Notes: generated by a model from the sequence alone, not told the origin. A stretch of DNA of 64,000 nucleotides from Massospora cicadina (GCA_022478985.1 JAKSZP010012179.1:1-64000); one strand, 5' to 3'. Positions 42,583-54,590 are shown, numbered from the stretch's first letter. Made by a program: numbers and translations.

Positions 42583-42824
42583 CCCTTTGCACTCCACTGT
42601 CCCCTCTCAGGGGACATTGTAATTCTAGCATATCACTTGGATGTCCCCTCTTTGGGGACAATAAAGTTTATTAATTCCCTGTAATCACTAATAAACTTTA
42701 ATGTCTTCTGAGAGGGGACATCCGAGTAATATGCTAGAATTAGATGTCTCCTGAGAGGGGACAGCGGAGTGCAAAGGGCTAGAATTATGATGTCCCCTGA
42801 GAGGGGACAGCGGAGTTCAAAGGG
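42583..42824. mobile_element. piggyBac-type MITE with TTAA target site
   Basis: Flanked by TTAA on both sides (42579-42582 and 42825-42828). Ends CCCTTTGCACTCC and, inverted, GGAGTTCAAAGGG. The interior is a foldback with five copies of a 19-nt near-palindrome of the form TGTCCCCTnnnnGGGGACA. The right end is duplicated: an internal GGAGTGCAAAGGG lies 45 bases inside. No coding capacity. TTAA plus CCC start is the signature of piggyBac elements; the superfamily is inferred from ends only. Confidence 0.75.
42598..42809. repeat. Five 19-nt palindromic subterminal repeats
   Basis: Positions 42598-42616, 42642-42660, 42702-42720, 42745-42763 and 42791-42809, each TGTCYYCT-x-AGGGGACA-like and self-complementary. 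Regular spacing (43-60 nt) suggests transposase-binding sites. Confidence 0.7.
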
Positions 42825-42870
42825 TTAATCACCTCTCTGCAATTTAAGGATAATTGATAACTAAATCTTA

Positions 42871-43428
42871 TACACAGTGCATTCAAAAAGTTCTGGAACT
42901 AACGTTTTAAAGACACAACTTTACAAATAAATAAACTTTCATTTATCAAAATTTAACATACAACCTTTCCCTCTCTATATATATTTATATTGCTAAAACA
43001 ATTGTTAAAAGGCATTCGCATAGTTCCTGTTTTGTATAACCATGTTTAAATCAGCTGTCACATTCTTCTGAATTGTCTCTACTTTATCAAAAGGATGAAC
43101 CTTCAGTGCCACCTTCAGATTAGAGAACAGAAAGAAGTCAGACAGAGCCAAATCTGGTGAATAGGGTGGATAGTTATAATCTGAAGGTGGCACTGAAGGT
43201 TCATCATTTTGATAAAGTAGAGACAATTCAGAAGAATGTGACAGCTGGTTTAAACATGGTTATACAAAATAGGAATTATGTGCATACCTTTTAACAATTG
43301 TTTTAGCAATATAAATATGTATAGAGAGGGAAAGGTTGTATGTTAAATTATGATAAAAGAAAATTTATTTATTTGTAAAATTATGTCTTTAAAACGTTAG
43401 ACCCAGAACTTTTTTTATGCACTGTGTA
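42871..43428. mobile_element. Foldback mariner derivative, two 252-bp inverted arms
   Basis: TA target duplication (42869-42870 and 43429-43430). Arms 42871-43122 and 43177-43428 are imperfect reverse complements of equal length, with a 54-bp loop. Ends TACACAGTGCATTCAAAAAG and inverse. Each arm contains the 3' end of a mariner transposase gene, so the element looks like an inverted duplication of the 3' end of a mariner. Confidence 0.85.
43005..43226 (-). pseudogene. Mariner transposase C-terminal fragment
   Basis: YPPYSPDLALSDFFLFSNLK carries the third catalytic Asp of the mariner DD34D triad (SPDLA.SDFFLF), followed by the usual C-terminal KVHPFDKVETIQKNVTADL. The first two Asp regions are missing. 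The mirrored arm encodes the same C-terminus on the plus strand. Non-functional alone. Confidence 0.8.
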
Positions 43429-43430
43429 TA

Positions 43431-46274
43431 ATAAGAAAAGAATTATGATTTTTTCATATTCTTCCATTATCACATTTTTGCAGATATAAAAGATCGCATG
43501 GTACCCTTAGCTTATAAAGACAGTTAAGGCTAAACTATTTTTAGCATCATATGATAGTGGCCCACTATTATTAGATATCACTAAATCACAAGTATAACAT
43601 AGCATTTTTTGCACTTCAATAAGATTATAGTAGATATATCTTAATTAAGAAATGTAGACATCAATATCTTAAATAGATTCTACAACTAGTAAATCATGGA
43701 TGAATATAAAGTGTATTTAAATATTATCTATTTTTTAACAATTATTGAGGAGTTTATAAAAATTACGTTTATATCTAGAATAAATATATGAAAAAAGATT
43801 TACAACAAAAAATCTGACATTCATCCATATAATTAGTAAACTTTTAGAAAAGGAGGTAGTTGTATACATACTACACAAAGAAAATTTACCACTTTATTCT
43901 TTGAGAAAGGTTATAATGGCTCAAATTAACGCTCTTCGTCTGTAATCATCCTGAAGTATTCTTTTTAGTAATTTCTTATAGTGCTTACTAATATGTGATT
44001 GAAAAGTATAAAGCACATATCAAAAGTCAGACTTAGTCTTACAGATACTATCTGTGTTTAACAATAAGTTTTTCTTGCTAAAACAATTTTATAAACAATA
44101 AACATTATAGTACATATATAATATAAACTTCTTATAATTTTTTTTAATTGCAGCAATGGTATGTCTCTCACATTTTATGATCAAGAGGAATATTTTAGCC
44201 CTATATTATGGTTTTTGGAATTGAACAAGTGAAACACCACATGGTAAACTTTTGGTAACATACAATTTGCAATAGATTATAGATACTATTTTCTTATAGA
44301 TGCAATTTGGAATGTGTGCTTTGAGTACTGTCTTCCCAGAGTGTTATTTTTTGTATATATTTTCTTTATTGCAAACTTTAAACTGCTTTTGTCTTGGAAT
44401 GGTAGCTGGTTCTAAGCATTACAGTTTGTACTTTATTTAGACCTCTAGTGGTAATTATAAAGGAGTGTAGTTTTTAAAATAACTTGTTGAGATGTCTGGC
44501 AGAAAACAGAACTAATTATTATTAAAACACCCCAATATAAATTACATATTATTGTTAAAAGCAAAGAGCTTAAGTTGTACAATCATAAAAACTTCTACAT
44601 AAAGATGGTAGTTAAAAGGGGTGGGTTAGCGTGGAAGGAATGAAACTGAACTACTATAGTGCAGGATTTGTTCAACACTGATTTGAAACCAGTACCGTTA
44701 AAAAAACTTGTTGTGGTATATCTGTTTAAGGTTGGCACACCCCAAATATTTATTAAAAAAATTATATACTAATTTCATATCACATAAAGTTCTTACATGA
44801 AATGAGGAGGCCAAGATATCAGATTTTGTTGAAGTTTTATCATTTTGTCTTGGCCATGTGTTAGTTACCATAGTTTAAGGTATAAATGAAACAAGAAATA
44901 GATTATTGAATGTTAAATGTATTATAAGATATATACTTTAACAATTAATATTATGTGGGCTCATAAAGGCTGTTAAGTAGATCTTTAATCCTTATATAAG
45001 TTTTTATTAAGTTTTGAATACTATGTACATTCTTAAAGCATTTCTTACACTCCTAAGATGAATAGTGAACGCATAACAGAAGAAAAGAGAGTTAAAACCA
45101 TTCATATAACAAACATATAGATATATAAAAAATTGAGAAAATAAAATCACTTATGATAAGCTGCAGATACATAGGTCATATATTCTTTTATATTTATAGA
45201 TTCAAGACCACATGAAAAACTAATATAGGTGCTCAAAACCCTTTTTTAATTTTTCATATGTATTTTAGACTACAGTTCTACATAGGATAGGCTTTACTTA
45301 TTTTTAGTTATATAAGATTAAGCTTTTCTTGCTGTAAGCGTCATCTTATCTAATTTTTGTTGATCACATAGATTACAAGTACAATATGACTTTTATTGTG
45401 CTCTTAACCTGGGATGAGTAAGAGGTAAAATCAAATTAACAAAAGACCATCCAACTGTTGCAATGGGGGTGGTATGGTTTAAAAGGATAAGCTACTCAAT
45501 TAGAACATTAATGCAAAACGGATTCACATATGATAATTAAGAACTAATTTAATTACTCCAATATATCATATTGTAGGCAACATCGAAAAAAATTACCAAA
45601 TCATATTGGAACTATGAAAGTTTCATTGTTTTTGGTGTAGAAGAGGCCCTGCTTTTTTAATGCAGCATGCTAAGCTATTTTAGGAAGCTTACTGGAAGTA
45701 TTGAGTGTGACATTTAGATCATCAAATATATCTTAGTAGTTAGCCATAGATACTGAGGACTTAAATGCAGTTCTATCATAATTATTATAATATAAAGTAG
45801 TTTATACCAAAGCAAAAACCATAAAGTTGAAAATCCAATGTATTAATGACACGCACATGCGTTTTATTGGACATAAATTTTGTAACTATGGAAAAAGTTT
45901 TAGCCATAGAGCATCACGAGAATCTGATTCAGGATTTGCCCTAGTTTGGGTGAGTTTTATGCATTTGGGTTTGCAATATAATTGCTGGTTACAAAAATCA
46001 AATTTTAATTCCATTATTGATATTTATAAACTTATGTCTTATTGGGACTAAAGACTAATATCATTAATAATAGAAGATTTTAGAGCACCAAGCAATTTTT
46101 ATTAAAACTTCTGAATTTGTGGCCAAAAAACTTTGGGATATACTAACTCCTCAGCGCTCTATCAACTGATAAGATTAATTTACCTCACATATCATTCACA
46201 CATTGTTCAGAAAAGTACAATATCAAGACCTTGTTATATTACCTCTATCAGTTGCTACCCAAAATTACTCATAT
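43431..46274. other. AT-rich intergenic DNA
   Basis: About 2.8 kb, AT-rich, without recognised genes. The longest frame (45827-46051 plus, 74 codons) has no known motif and is probably chance. Confidence 0.55.
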
Positions 46275-46324
46275 ATGAACCTTGTTTCTTTTTTTAGTAC
46301 TAGATGGTCCCATGAACCTTGTTT
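46275..46324 (-). mobile_element. 24-nt LINE1 tail insertion between 13-bp TSDs
   Basis: atgaaccttgttt occurs at 46275-46287 and 46312-46324. Between them, on the minus strand, lies gggaccatctagtactaaaa plus aaag, the exact LINE1 3' end. It is an extreme 5'-truncated insertion. Confidence 0.88.
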
Positions 46325-46645
46325 TTTTTCCAATATTAGACTAGGATTCACTATCCTATGATGCTTCCAGATTTAATCAAGAATATTTCCCTCATCTATA
46401 TTTTCTTAATAAACCCTGGTACTTTACATAGCACCAATTGTTTATATAAAAGCAGATAAATCTTTATGACAAATTTTTAAAGATTTCTTCAACCACTGAT
46501 CCATTAATTAGGTTAAGTCTCACCATAATAAGTCAAAGTCAACCATTGCCTTAATAATTCTCATTCCATTAAAAAGTGTAAGTCCAGATGATCAGCCCCT
46601 TTAGTTGAATCATAAGAAATTCGCACATAGAAGCAAGAAAAGACC
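46325..46645. other. AT-rich spacer
   Basis: Nothing recognised between the LINE1 tail insertion and the G3 LTR. Confidence 0.5.
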
Positions 46646-47145
46646 TGTTATAAATTTGGCATAATCTTTGATATATGCTGTAAGGGATTTTGCACAGGGT
46701 TTGACCCACTGAACGCTAGGACCAACAATATGGTGATCGTTGCTGTTGAAACAACAGAATGAACTTATTTAATAAATATGGAGCACTTGCTCCCACTATA
46801 CACTTTTTTATTTGATATAATAACTACAGTGGATCCTTGCTGTTCCGTCACTCTAAACTATTAACAACCTTCTCTCTCAACCATCTCATCTTGATTATAT
46901 TGTAGTGACTTCAGACGATACCACTTTCATGGCTTAGTAATTCAATTCGCCATATCTCATTGGTTCCATCAATTCTTCACTTGTTAATTTCATGATCGCC
47001 TAATTTGAAGCAATTTCCCAACAACCCATTATCGCCTCATTTTGAGGCGCTTGAATAATCATAACTCATATCAAACTCAATGGATTTCATCCATTCCGCC
47101 ATATCAACTTAGGGCTTATCATCCAGCCATATCAGAATCGCAACT
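46646..47145 (-). repeat. G3 3' LTR
   Basis: Aligns with 58502-59001. Shared blocks include the 'gaccaacaatatggtgatcg' region and the 'ttgaggcgcttgaataatca' region. A purine run (AAAGGGGGGA on the minus strand, 47144-47158) lies just inside, as expected for a polypurine tract. Confidence 0.88.
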
Positions 47146-47158
47146 TTATCCCCCCTTT
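47144..47158 (-). promoter_or_regulatory. G3 polypurine tract
   Basis: Minus-strand AAAGGGGGGATAAAG directly upstream of the 3' LTR; would prime plus-strand DNA synthesis. Confidence 0.65.
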
Positions 47159-47457
47159 GACTGGATGATAAGGCTCCTATTGCTTATACTCCCAGAGGAA
47201 CTTCACATGCACTTGGTTGATGATCCAACTGCTAGTGGGGTCCTTGATAGTATATGCATCTGTACCTGTGTTCTCAATAACTTTTTGGCCCAATCCAGAT
47301 ACTAGCCAGCTCGTGTTTCCACATTAACCCATGTTAATTGTGGAATAGAACCATGTCTCCATCTTTGAACTGTGCTAGGCCACTTCGCTGTACTTGGTCA
47401 GCAGCCTGGTTTTTGATTCTCTTAGCTAAGCTGAATGAGTATGTTTCAGTTTGTAAT

Positions 47458-48245
47458 CTAATCATCATATTTGTTGGGGGCAGTCAAATAGTGTTGCGGA
47501 TCCATCCCACAGGCGTCCTCTACAAAAGCATATAGAAGCGCAGGCAGATTGGGGTGACGTCCATAAAGCTTTTGGAATAGGCTTTTCCCTGTGGCAGAAT
47601 GGTAGCAAATGTTGTAGGAAAAAAACCGCGATAGAAAGGAGGGTACTCTAATAAGAGGGCCTATCCATAACCAACTTCCATAGTATGTTTGCCAGGGTCC
47701 CAATGACCCATTCAACCATTCCTTTAGACTTAAGGGTATATGGGGTTGCTAGAACCCCACGGATGGCCATCATTTCGTTGAGCTTGGGAAGTATGTGAGA
47801 GGTTAAATTAGTGCCATTGTTGGTAAGGATAAACTGCAGGCAGCTGTGATGCTGAATGATGCATTCCATTACAAACTTAGCCACAATAACTGCCCACAAT
47901 TATGAATAGCCCACACCTCAACCCACCTGGTCAAATGGTCAATTGCCACCAGTATATACTTGGACCAGTTAGCTCCCGTTGGCAGAGGGCTGACGACATC
48001 AAGGGAAACTGTATGCCAAGCAAAGTGCAGCTATACTAACTGGTATGAGGTTTTCTGGTGGAATGGCTTTTCCACTTGATACTGGTGACAGGAAGAGATA
48101 GTATCAAGCACATCGAAGTTCATGATTTCTCAGTAATACTGAGGACACAATAATTCTAACGTCTTGCACACGCCACCATGCCCAACTGCCCTATGTGCAC
48201 TCATGATAGTGTTAGGCTGCTTTGAGGTCGCGGAAAGTTTACTGT
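47458..48245 (-). pseudogene. pol: G3 integrase
   Basis: Order on the minus strand: an HRAVGHGG zinc-region start near 48200, core with VSLDVVSPLPTGANWSKYILVAIDHLTRW (D), LTNNGTNLTS (second Asp changed to Asn), and KSKGMVEWVIGTL (Glu), then YNICYHSATGKS and YGRHPNLPALLYAF in 47458-47715. The frame is broken at several points. Asp to Asn at the second catalytic position makes this integrase inactive as read. Confidence 0.75.
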
Positions 48246-48299
48246 TGAGTTGCTGATTCACTTGTACAACTCACTATTTTGCTGGAAAGTATTGTCTCA

Positions 48300-48790
48300 C
48301 ATTTCATTCAACGCCTTGATGACTTGGGGCGGCTCATCATCATACTTTCCGCTGAGCATCTTGTCATACATAATATCGCTCAAATCCTCTGTAACTGCAA
48401 TAGTTGGTAGCCTTGAAAAGCAATCAGCATTCTGGTTTTTGATCCTGGTCGGTGAAGGATCTCAAAGTTGTAAGCCTGTAGTTTAAGGGCCCATCATGCT
48501 AGATGGCCCTCAGGCTCCTTAAGGTTTTGCAGCTAGCGTAATGAGGCGTGATCCATTACAACTTTAAACTTTACACCATGCAATATACTCTGAATTGATT
48601 TTAAGAGTAAATCACTGCTAAGCACTCTCGCTCAGTCACAGTATAATTACACCCATGGCTATTCAGGCTTCAGCTGCAGTACGCCGCTGGGTGCTCCTCC
48701 CCCTCATCATCTTTTTGGGACAGAACTGCCCCCACAGTGGAAAGAGATGCATCTGTCTGTACAATAAAATTCTTTTTTAAAATTTGAGTA
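48300..48790 (-). pseudogene. pol: G3 RNase H
   Basis: NFIVQTDASLSTVGAVLSQK (near 48710-48780) carries the first catalytic Asp. VVMDHASLR, NLKEPEGHLA and WALKLQAYNFEI follow near 48470-48580 with in-frame stops. Sits between RT and integrase. Confidence 0.7.
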
Positions 48791-48898
48791 GCGTAGCACT
48801 GGCGCATTGATCAACGCTGTTCAAAGAGTATCAAAGGAGCGTTGACAGTGCTCTGTCCATTCAAAAGTGGCGTCCTTTTTTAATTTAAACAGCAGACC

Positions 48899-49851
48899 TC
48901 AAATACAACTAAAGTTTGGTATGAAGTGGCGATAGTAGCCAACCATCCCTAAAAATACTTGTATATCTTGCTTACTACTTGGTGTAGTCATCTTTTGAAT
49001 GGCCTCCACTTTAGCTGGTTGGAGCCTCATCCCTGTTGCATCAACTACAAACCCGAGGTACTCTAGCTGATCCTTGAAAAAGTGGCATTTCTGGGGTTTT
49101 ATTTTGATGTTGGCCTCAGCCAACCGGCGGAATACCTCTTCCAAATGGTTAAGGTGCTCAGAAAACGTGAGGAAAAAACTTTGATATTGTCAAAGTAAAC
49201 AAGAACGCATGACAGCTTCAAGTTGCCAAGGATAATGTTCATTGCCCATTGGAAAGTAGCTGGGGCATTACACAGCTCTTGTGGCATATGTGTCAGTTGA
49301 AAAAGCCCTTTGAAATGATAATGGCACATTTTTATTCCGCCTCAGGTAACTCAATATGCCAATAGACAGATATTAAATCCATTGCGGAGAAGTAATGAGC
49401 TCCCCCCAACTGGTCCAACGCATTGTCAATTTGTGGCAAGGGGTATGAGTCCTTTTTTGTAATGTTGTTAAGCTTGCAGTAGTCTATTACTACTCATTTG
49501 GTACCATCCTTCTTTTTGACAATTAGGACAGGGGAAGCATATGGGCTATTTTTGGTTCAAGACTTCCTTGCTCAAACAGTTTATGGATTTCTTCTGTGAC
49601 AACTTCTTCCGCTGCTCTAAATCAGCGGATTGGCTAAGATCTGATGGGGGATGATCCCCAGTGTCCACTTGATGGATCACTCCATGTGCGCACCCTAAAT
49701 TATGATCATTGACAGCAAAGATCTCTTTGTGTTTTTGAAATAAGGCTTCCACTTGATCTTTCTGGTCTTTTGTTAACCCCATTAAATTTTCACATGGTAC
49801 AACCGCCATTATGACAAGCTGTGATTGAATAGGCAGACCAAATTCATCCAA
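48899..49851 (-). pseudogene. pol: G3 reverse transcriptase
   Basis: The linker 49546-49851 has KHKEIFAVNDHNLG and VDTGDHPP. RT pieces: DSYPLPQIDNALDQLGGAHYFSA (about 49380-49450), LCNAPATFQ (49250-49280), VLVYFDNIKVFS with the active site YFDN at 49186-49197 instead of YxDD, and 48899-49144 with EEVFRRLAEANIKIKPQKCHFF and FLGMVGYYRHFIPNFS. The active-site change and stops show decay. Confidence 0.8.
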
Positions 49852-50339
49852 TGATCTGAGCTCATGAACCCAGAGGACCTCTTCAGATGGGATGAAATGT
49901 AAATATGCAACTTTTTGGTGTCAGCAGATTTTCATCGGTTTATCCTGAAGATTTGCTACTAGGACCTTGAACTCCCCATGCCCCAGAAGGATAATGCCTG
50001 GGGCCATCTGGGGCTTGAGTCGTGATTGCTGATAGGGCCCAATGACCTCCCCATATATCCCAGCAGGCACTTCCACCTCTAACTCAGTGCTTATGATTAC
50101 TTGGTGTCCAGAGGGATTAGATATAGGCCAGAAGCTCTAATTGGTAGCCCTTGATATTAATAAAATTGGTGAGGAAGGACCCAGGTCTTGCTCTTTAGTC
50201 AATGATAGCAAACTAAACCACCCCATCACCATATGCAAGGTTAATGTGAATCATGTGTACTGGATCCTTTGGCATTCCACTGGAAGTGAAGTAGATTGAG
50301 ATCCTCTGCCCCAGAATTTTTAAATGTCTCCGCTGACAT

Positions 50340-50600
50340 ATCAACAACAGCCCCAAAGTGGCGCATAAAAGCGGTTCCAATTAACAGGTTATAGTTATCG
50401 TTTATGACTCTATAGCTGGAGCTACAATGACAATTGACCCAAACCGCAAAGGTAGCACGCTGTATGCTCCTTCAGAGACTGTGCTTTCCGCGCCTGCAGT
50501 CCCATACACCATATATGCTCCACGTCAGGCTTTAATGCCAACTTTGACACCAACTTTGTGGACACTATGTTGATTAAGCACCCGTATCAATTATCATGTG
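50340..50600 (-). pseudogene. pol: G3 aspartic protease
   Basis: IIDTGA at 50577-50588 is a normal retropepsin motif (Gly present, unlike G1/G2/G4). STKLVSKLALKPD follows in another frame, and LLIGTAFMRHFGAVVDM near 50340-50390 gives the end of the fold. A stop directly follows DTGA. Confidence 0.65.
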
Positions 50601-51058
50601 AACTCAGATTTTTGCTTTAACAGTGTCATAGTAAGTACATTCAGAGTAAGGTGCATCTGATTGTTAAAACATGGACATGTAACTGATCTCTTTTTCCAAG
50701 GAAGCTCATAAAACCCTTCCCACTTTAGGGTATTCTTTTATAATAGCGTCCACAGGGAGGGCCGCGTTTACCCCTTTTAAAAGAAGCCTATCAGCTAATG
50801 GATCTGGTTCATCTGTAGATAGGTAATCGAACAATTGACAAGCATAAGGCTTTTGTTGCTCCTGTGAGCCTGCTTCCGCCATGTCCATGAATTGTGTTCA
50901 TGTCAGCACATTTACCCCTCCAACTGGCTGCTGATATAGAAAGGCATCATCATGCCAAGAAACTTCCACTGATTGTACAGGAATAGGTTCAGGTGGGACG
51001 TTTTAAGTCAGAATAGCTGAGGTAGAAAGTCCCATCTCTACTCCGCTCTGACTTTTCC

Positions 51059-51587
51059 CTAATTATACTGCTTCCATGGTAGGTACTGAACCCGACGATT
51101 ACAATAACTCTTAGCCAGGTGCCCAGAGCAACCGCACAAAAAGCAAGTGACCCCATAAGACCTGAGTCTTGATTGTTGTATAATGGGCCACCCCAAAAGT
51201 TGGGCTAATATCAAACAGTGTAACCAGGCCCCTCCCAATAGGTGAACCGCTGTTGGCAACTTGGTTGGAAGCGAGACTTGTAATAATAATAAGGCCAGGG
51301 GATGCCCACCAGACGCTGAACAGGGAGGGATAATTACTCCAAAGAAACAAGGCTAGCAGCGGAGGCAATAGGTTTCCGCTCTATATTGAGTGGAGGGAAG
51401 GTAGTGGATAGACGGCGTAGATTTTTAATAAGTTTAAGCAAAGGTACGTCAATTTCTAATTATGGAATCATGGAATTAAAAAACTCACAGTATGGCTTCA
51501 CAGCGGAGGTCAATGCTATGCTTATGTCAAATTCTGTTAAAATTACTGCCCCAAATAACACATGGGCTTTTTCTGAAAAACGATCAG
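51059..51587 (-). pseudogene. gag: G3 gag, C-terminal half with zinc knuckle
   Basis: From the G4 junction leftwards the frame gives FADRFSEKAHVLFGAV (gag core), then a Pro/Ser-rich linker and CFLCGCSGHLAKSYC (about 51095-51140). The latter is a knuckle with HX5C rather than HX4C spacing, so probably damaged. Nucleocapsid function expected in the intact element. Confidence 0.7.
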
Positions 51588-51592
51588 CAAAC
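51588..51592. repeat. TSD of G4, left copy
   Basis: caaac; partner caaat at 58016-58020. Confidence 0.75.
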
Positions 51593-52250
51593 TGTAACGG
51601 ATCAGGAGGCACCTGTTCCATACATTGTTTTGGATTGAGTGGCGTTCAATCTGAGTGTGGCCCTGATTAAACAAGCATTGAACTTGGGAAGGTCGGAGCT
51701 GGGAAAATTCGCCATCCTGAACCCAAATCACATCCGTGGAATGATGATGGGCTTACACGCAGCATGGATGGTGATCTGTTGGGATGAGGAATCTTTGCTA
51801 AGGATGTATTGGTCAGAGTTCATAAGAGCTTAACTGAAAAGAGGCTTATTCCATACTAGCAGTGTACTATTTAGGGGAGGACGTCGCAGCCCTGAAGGGC
51901 AGTTGCATCTTCTATGAGGAAAAATGAAAATCGAATGAAGGATAATTTGCTAGCTTGAGAAAAACCATTAATTTTAAGTAAAAAAAATTAAGCAGATCAA
52001 ATCAGAGTTATGAGATCAACCAGTGAGCTTGGTGTGGCGTTGGCATTGTTCTTGGCCCTTTCCTGGTCCCAGACTTTGCTGCTGATGTGTAGCGTCATGG
52101 GAACAGTGGTATAAAAATATGTGGCAATGACGAGGCATGGCGGTCAGGTTTGGGGATGGGCTTCTGCAGACCTTTCCCTAGTATGGTCAGTGACATGGCT
52201 CTTACTGCCCAATTCATTTGTTGCATATTGGCGCGAACCATCCTGTTACA
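51593..52250 (+). repeat. G4 5' LTR (658 bp)
   Basis: Lacks the ~850-base segment present in the 3' LTR. Otherwise the two align, including cttattccatactag and the ggacgtcgcagccctgaagg region. Confidence 0.88.
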
Positions 52251-52575
52251 TTAGACGCAACTCAAACACTTTTCTGTCAGTTTTGTGGGGCCCCAATAAG
52301 AGTTGGTGGCTTCAGGAGGGGAGGAATGGTACCATCATGTGTTGACGGTGGTGATGGTGAGCTTCTCACTTATGTTCATAATAAGAGAGGTGGTTTGAGT
52401 GTGTGGTGCGAGACCCATAAAGATGGAGGAATGCCAGGGAGGTCCTACATCTCCAAAAGGCCGGGATGCTTTGCCCATGGAAGCTTTGGAGAAGTCCCAC
52501 AAGTGGCGTCATAAAACCATTTTCAGGCGCAGTTGGCTTAAGCAACGGGTGGGGAGACTCCCTTCTCATTGAAGA

Positions 52576-52968
52576 TTGTGCAAATTGTGGAGGCACTACC
52601 CCTCAGAACTGGCCAGGTGGGTAAAAGGGTTGGTTGAGGAACAAGGACGCCTCCCTGGATCCATGAATGAGTGTTTTAATTGGATCAACTATACTGCCTG
52701 TCTGGATGAGGTGCAGGATGAAGCGTGGTCAGCTTTGCTGATGGTATGTCAGGGATGAGGATTGATTGAAGAATATTGGTGGATATTCCGCCCATTGGCA
52801 AAAGCAGCGGGAGTCTCAGATTCACAATCATCACAAATGTTCAGACTAGGGCTGCAAGTGGATATGTTAGCCGCCATGGTGGCTGCTAAGGTTCAGAGTT
52901 CGTTGGTGGAGGAAACTGCATTGGCGGTGCATGTGGAGAAACAATTGGCCTTGGAGTGTACCTGGTGA
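52576..52968 (+). pseudogene. gag: G4 gag fragment
   Basis: Frames 52576-52758 and 52762-52968 are one reading frame separated by TGA. WVKGLVEEQGRLPGSMNECFNW, ACLDEVQDEAWSALL, SQMFRLGLQVDMLAAMV and HVEKQLALE match G1 gag in order. The upstream part (52250-52575) is too broken to read. Confidence 0.75.
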
Positions 52969-53214
52969 GAAGATTTGATGTCCCTGGGAAGGGTCCAGCC
53001 CCCTTGTGGCCAGCAGAGGACGGGGAGGTAAGCAGGGATCACCCTGGAACTTAAGAAATATCCATGAGGATTCTGTCAGTAAAACGGTGAAGAGTTGGGA
53101 AGAAAAGGTCATGGACCTGGGAAGAGTTATAGTCCTAGACCTACCTTACCTGCAAATTTGCAATCTGAGAGTGCTTTAAACATTATATCTACTTCTTTAC
53201 TTTATCCTAGGTTA

Positions 53215-53640
53215 TTTAATCTTATGGAGCTATAATCACATGGTCAGACAGAGAAGGTGCTGGCCCTGGTGGATACAAGGGCTGAGGAAAATTATGTGGA
53301 TTTTGCCTTAGCGGACATTTGAAGTTGGAAATGAGAAGGGGTCCTGAGGTAGTGTTTGCTGATGTGTCAAGAAGAGCCCATCATGGCGTTTGGAGCCCTT
53401 GGTTGTCATTTGGCAGGACCCATTTTGGTTGAAAGAGGTTTTCTGTGCAATCAGGAATCTAGCCCATCTTGTGGCACTGGGATGCGATGGTGGCATCTTT
53501 TCCAACCATAGGATTGATTTACCACATAAGATGATTACCTTGATGCCGAAGATTGGGCCTCAGATGATGTGGAAGATGGAGCTCGGAGGTGATGTCCCAA
53601 GCGGTCTCATGAGCTTAGGGGGCATTTAGGAGGTAGAGTT
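53215..53640 (+). pseudogene. pol: G4 protease
   Basis: VLALVDTRAEENYVDFALADI: the active-site motif reads DTRA at 53272-53283, with Arg (AGG) for Gly. The end of the fold, AHLVALGCDGGIF (expected VLGM.WW), is in 53390-53629. Confidence 0.7.
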
Positions 53641-53699
53641 ATCAGCTGGATTTAGCAATTTAGTTGATGTATCTGGTCCCATTGGAAACTCGCCTTTTT

Positions 53700-54590
53700 C
53701 CCCTATGGGTTCTTTTGCGTTTTCATTCCAGTTCAAGGAAGGACGGAGCTTTCCAGGGGATGCCCAGTATATGCTCTTAATGAACGGGCCAGAGAACATT
53801 GGAGAGCCATGTGGAATCAATGTTGGACAAAGGTTTAATCGAGACCTCTATGTCTCTGGTTATGTCTTCTGTGTTGCTGGTGCCAAAAGCGAGTGGTGAA
53901 TAATGCCCATTTGTGGATTTCTGACGTTTGAACACATTCACTGAGCCTGATCCATATCTAATACCCTTGTTGAAGGATATTCTCCCAATGGTTACTGGAT
54001 GCATGATATTTACAAAACTTTACCTCATGGATGCATTTAATCAGATACTGGTGAGACTGGAGCACCAGCAGTACATAGCGTTTAAGTTCCACCTAAGGGT
54101 CTACCAATATCGTGTGATGCCATTCAGGCTGAGAAATGCCCCGGCGGTGTTCTAGTGGATGATTGACTATGTCCTTGGGAAATGATTGGTCAATGCTGCG
54201 CTGCTTATATGGACAATATCCTAGTATTTTCGCGGTCCCAAGAGGAGCATGTATAAGGTGTCAGGGAAGTTCTGGTGGCGATTGGCCAGATGGATTTGAG
54301 GTTAAAGCCTTACAAAAGCAAATTCAACCAAAGTTTGGTAACGTTCTTTGTCAACGTGGTTTTCTGGAACGAATTGGGGGTATGTCCAGATAAGCTACAG
54401 GCAGTGCAGGCATGGAAGGCCCCTACAGATCAAATGGGGGTGCAAAGATTTTTGAGAACATTGAACTTCCTTTGTCAGTTTGTGAAGAATCTGTCCCAGA
54501 CAGACTTACCACTCACGCGTTTAACCCAGGACGTCCCATTTGTATGGGAAGGGAAGAGGCATGGGAATTTGAGTTACGAAGGGTAAGTTA
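53700..54590 (+). pseudogene. pol: G4 reverse transcriptase
   Basis: FQFKEGRSFPG (53715), TEPDPYLIPLLKDILPMV and FTKLYLMDAFNQILVRLEHQQYIAFKF (53928-54155), YRVMPFRLRNAPAVF then TAG (54153-54155). The active site reads YMDN at 54206-54217. Then KSKFNQSLVTFFVNVVF and QRFLRTLNFLCQF (54275-54586). Catalytic Asp to Asn and several frame changes. Confidence 0.8.

Noticed and set aside
42598..42809. CRISPR array (regular 19-nt repeats)
   Set aside because: Repeats are palindromic, few and unevenly spaced, inside a TTAA-flanked MITE; no cas genes; eukaryotic DNA.
45827..46051. A 74-codon host gene in AT-rich DNA
   Set aside because: No motif, no codon-use signal that I can see, and a length expected by chance.
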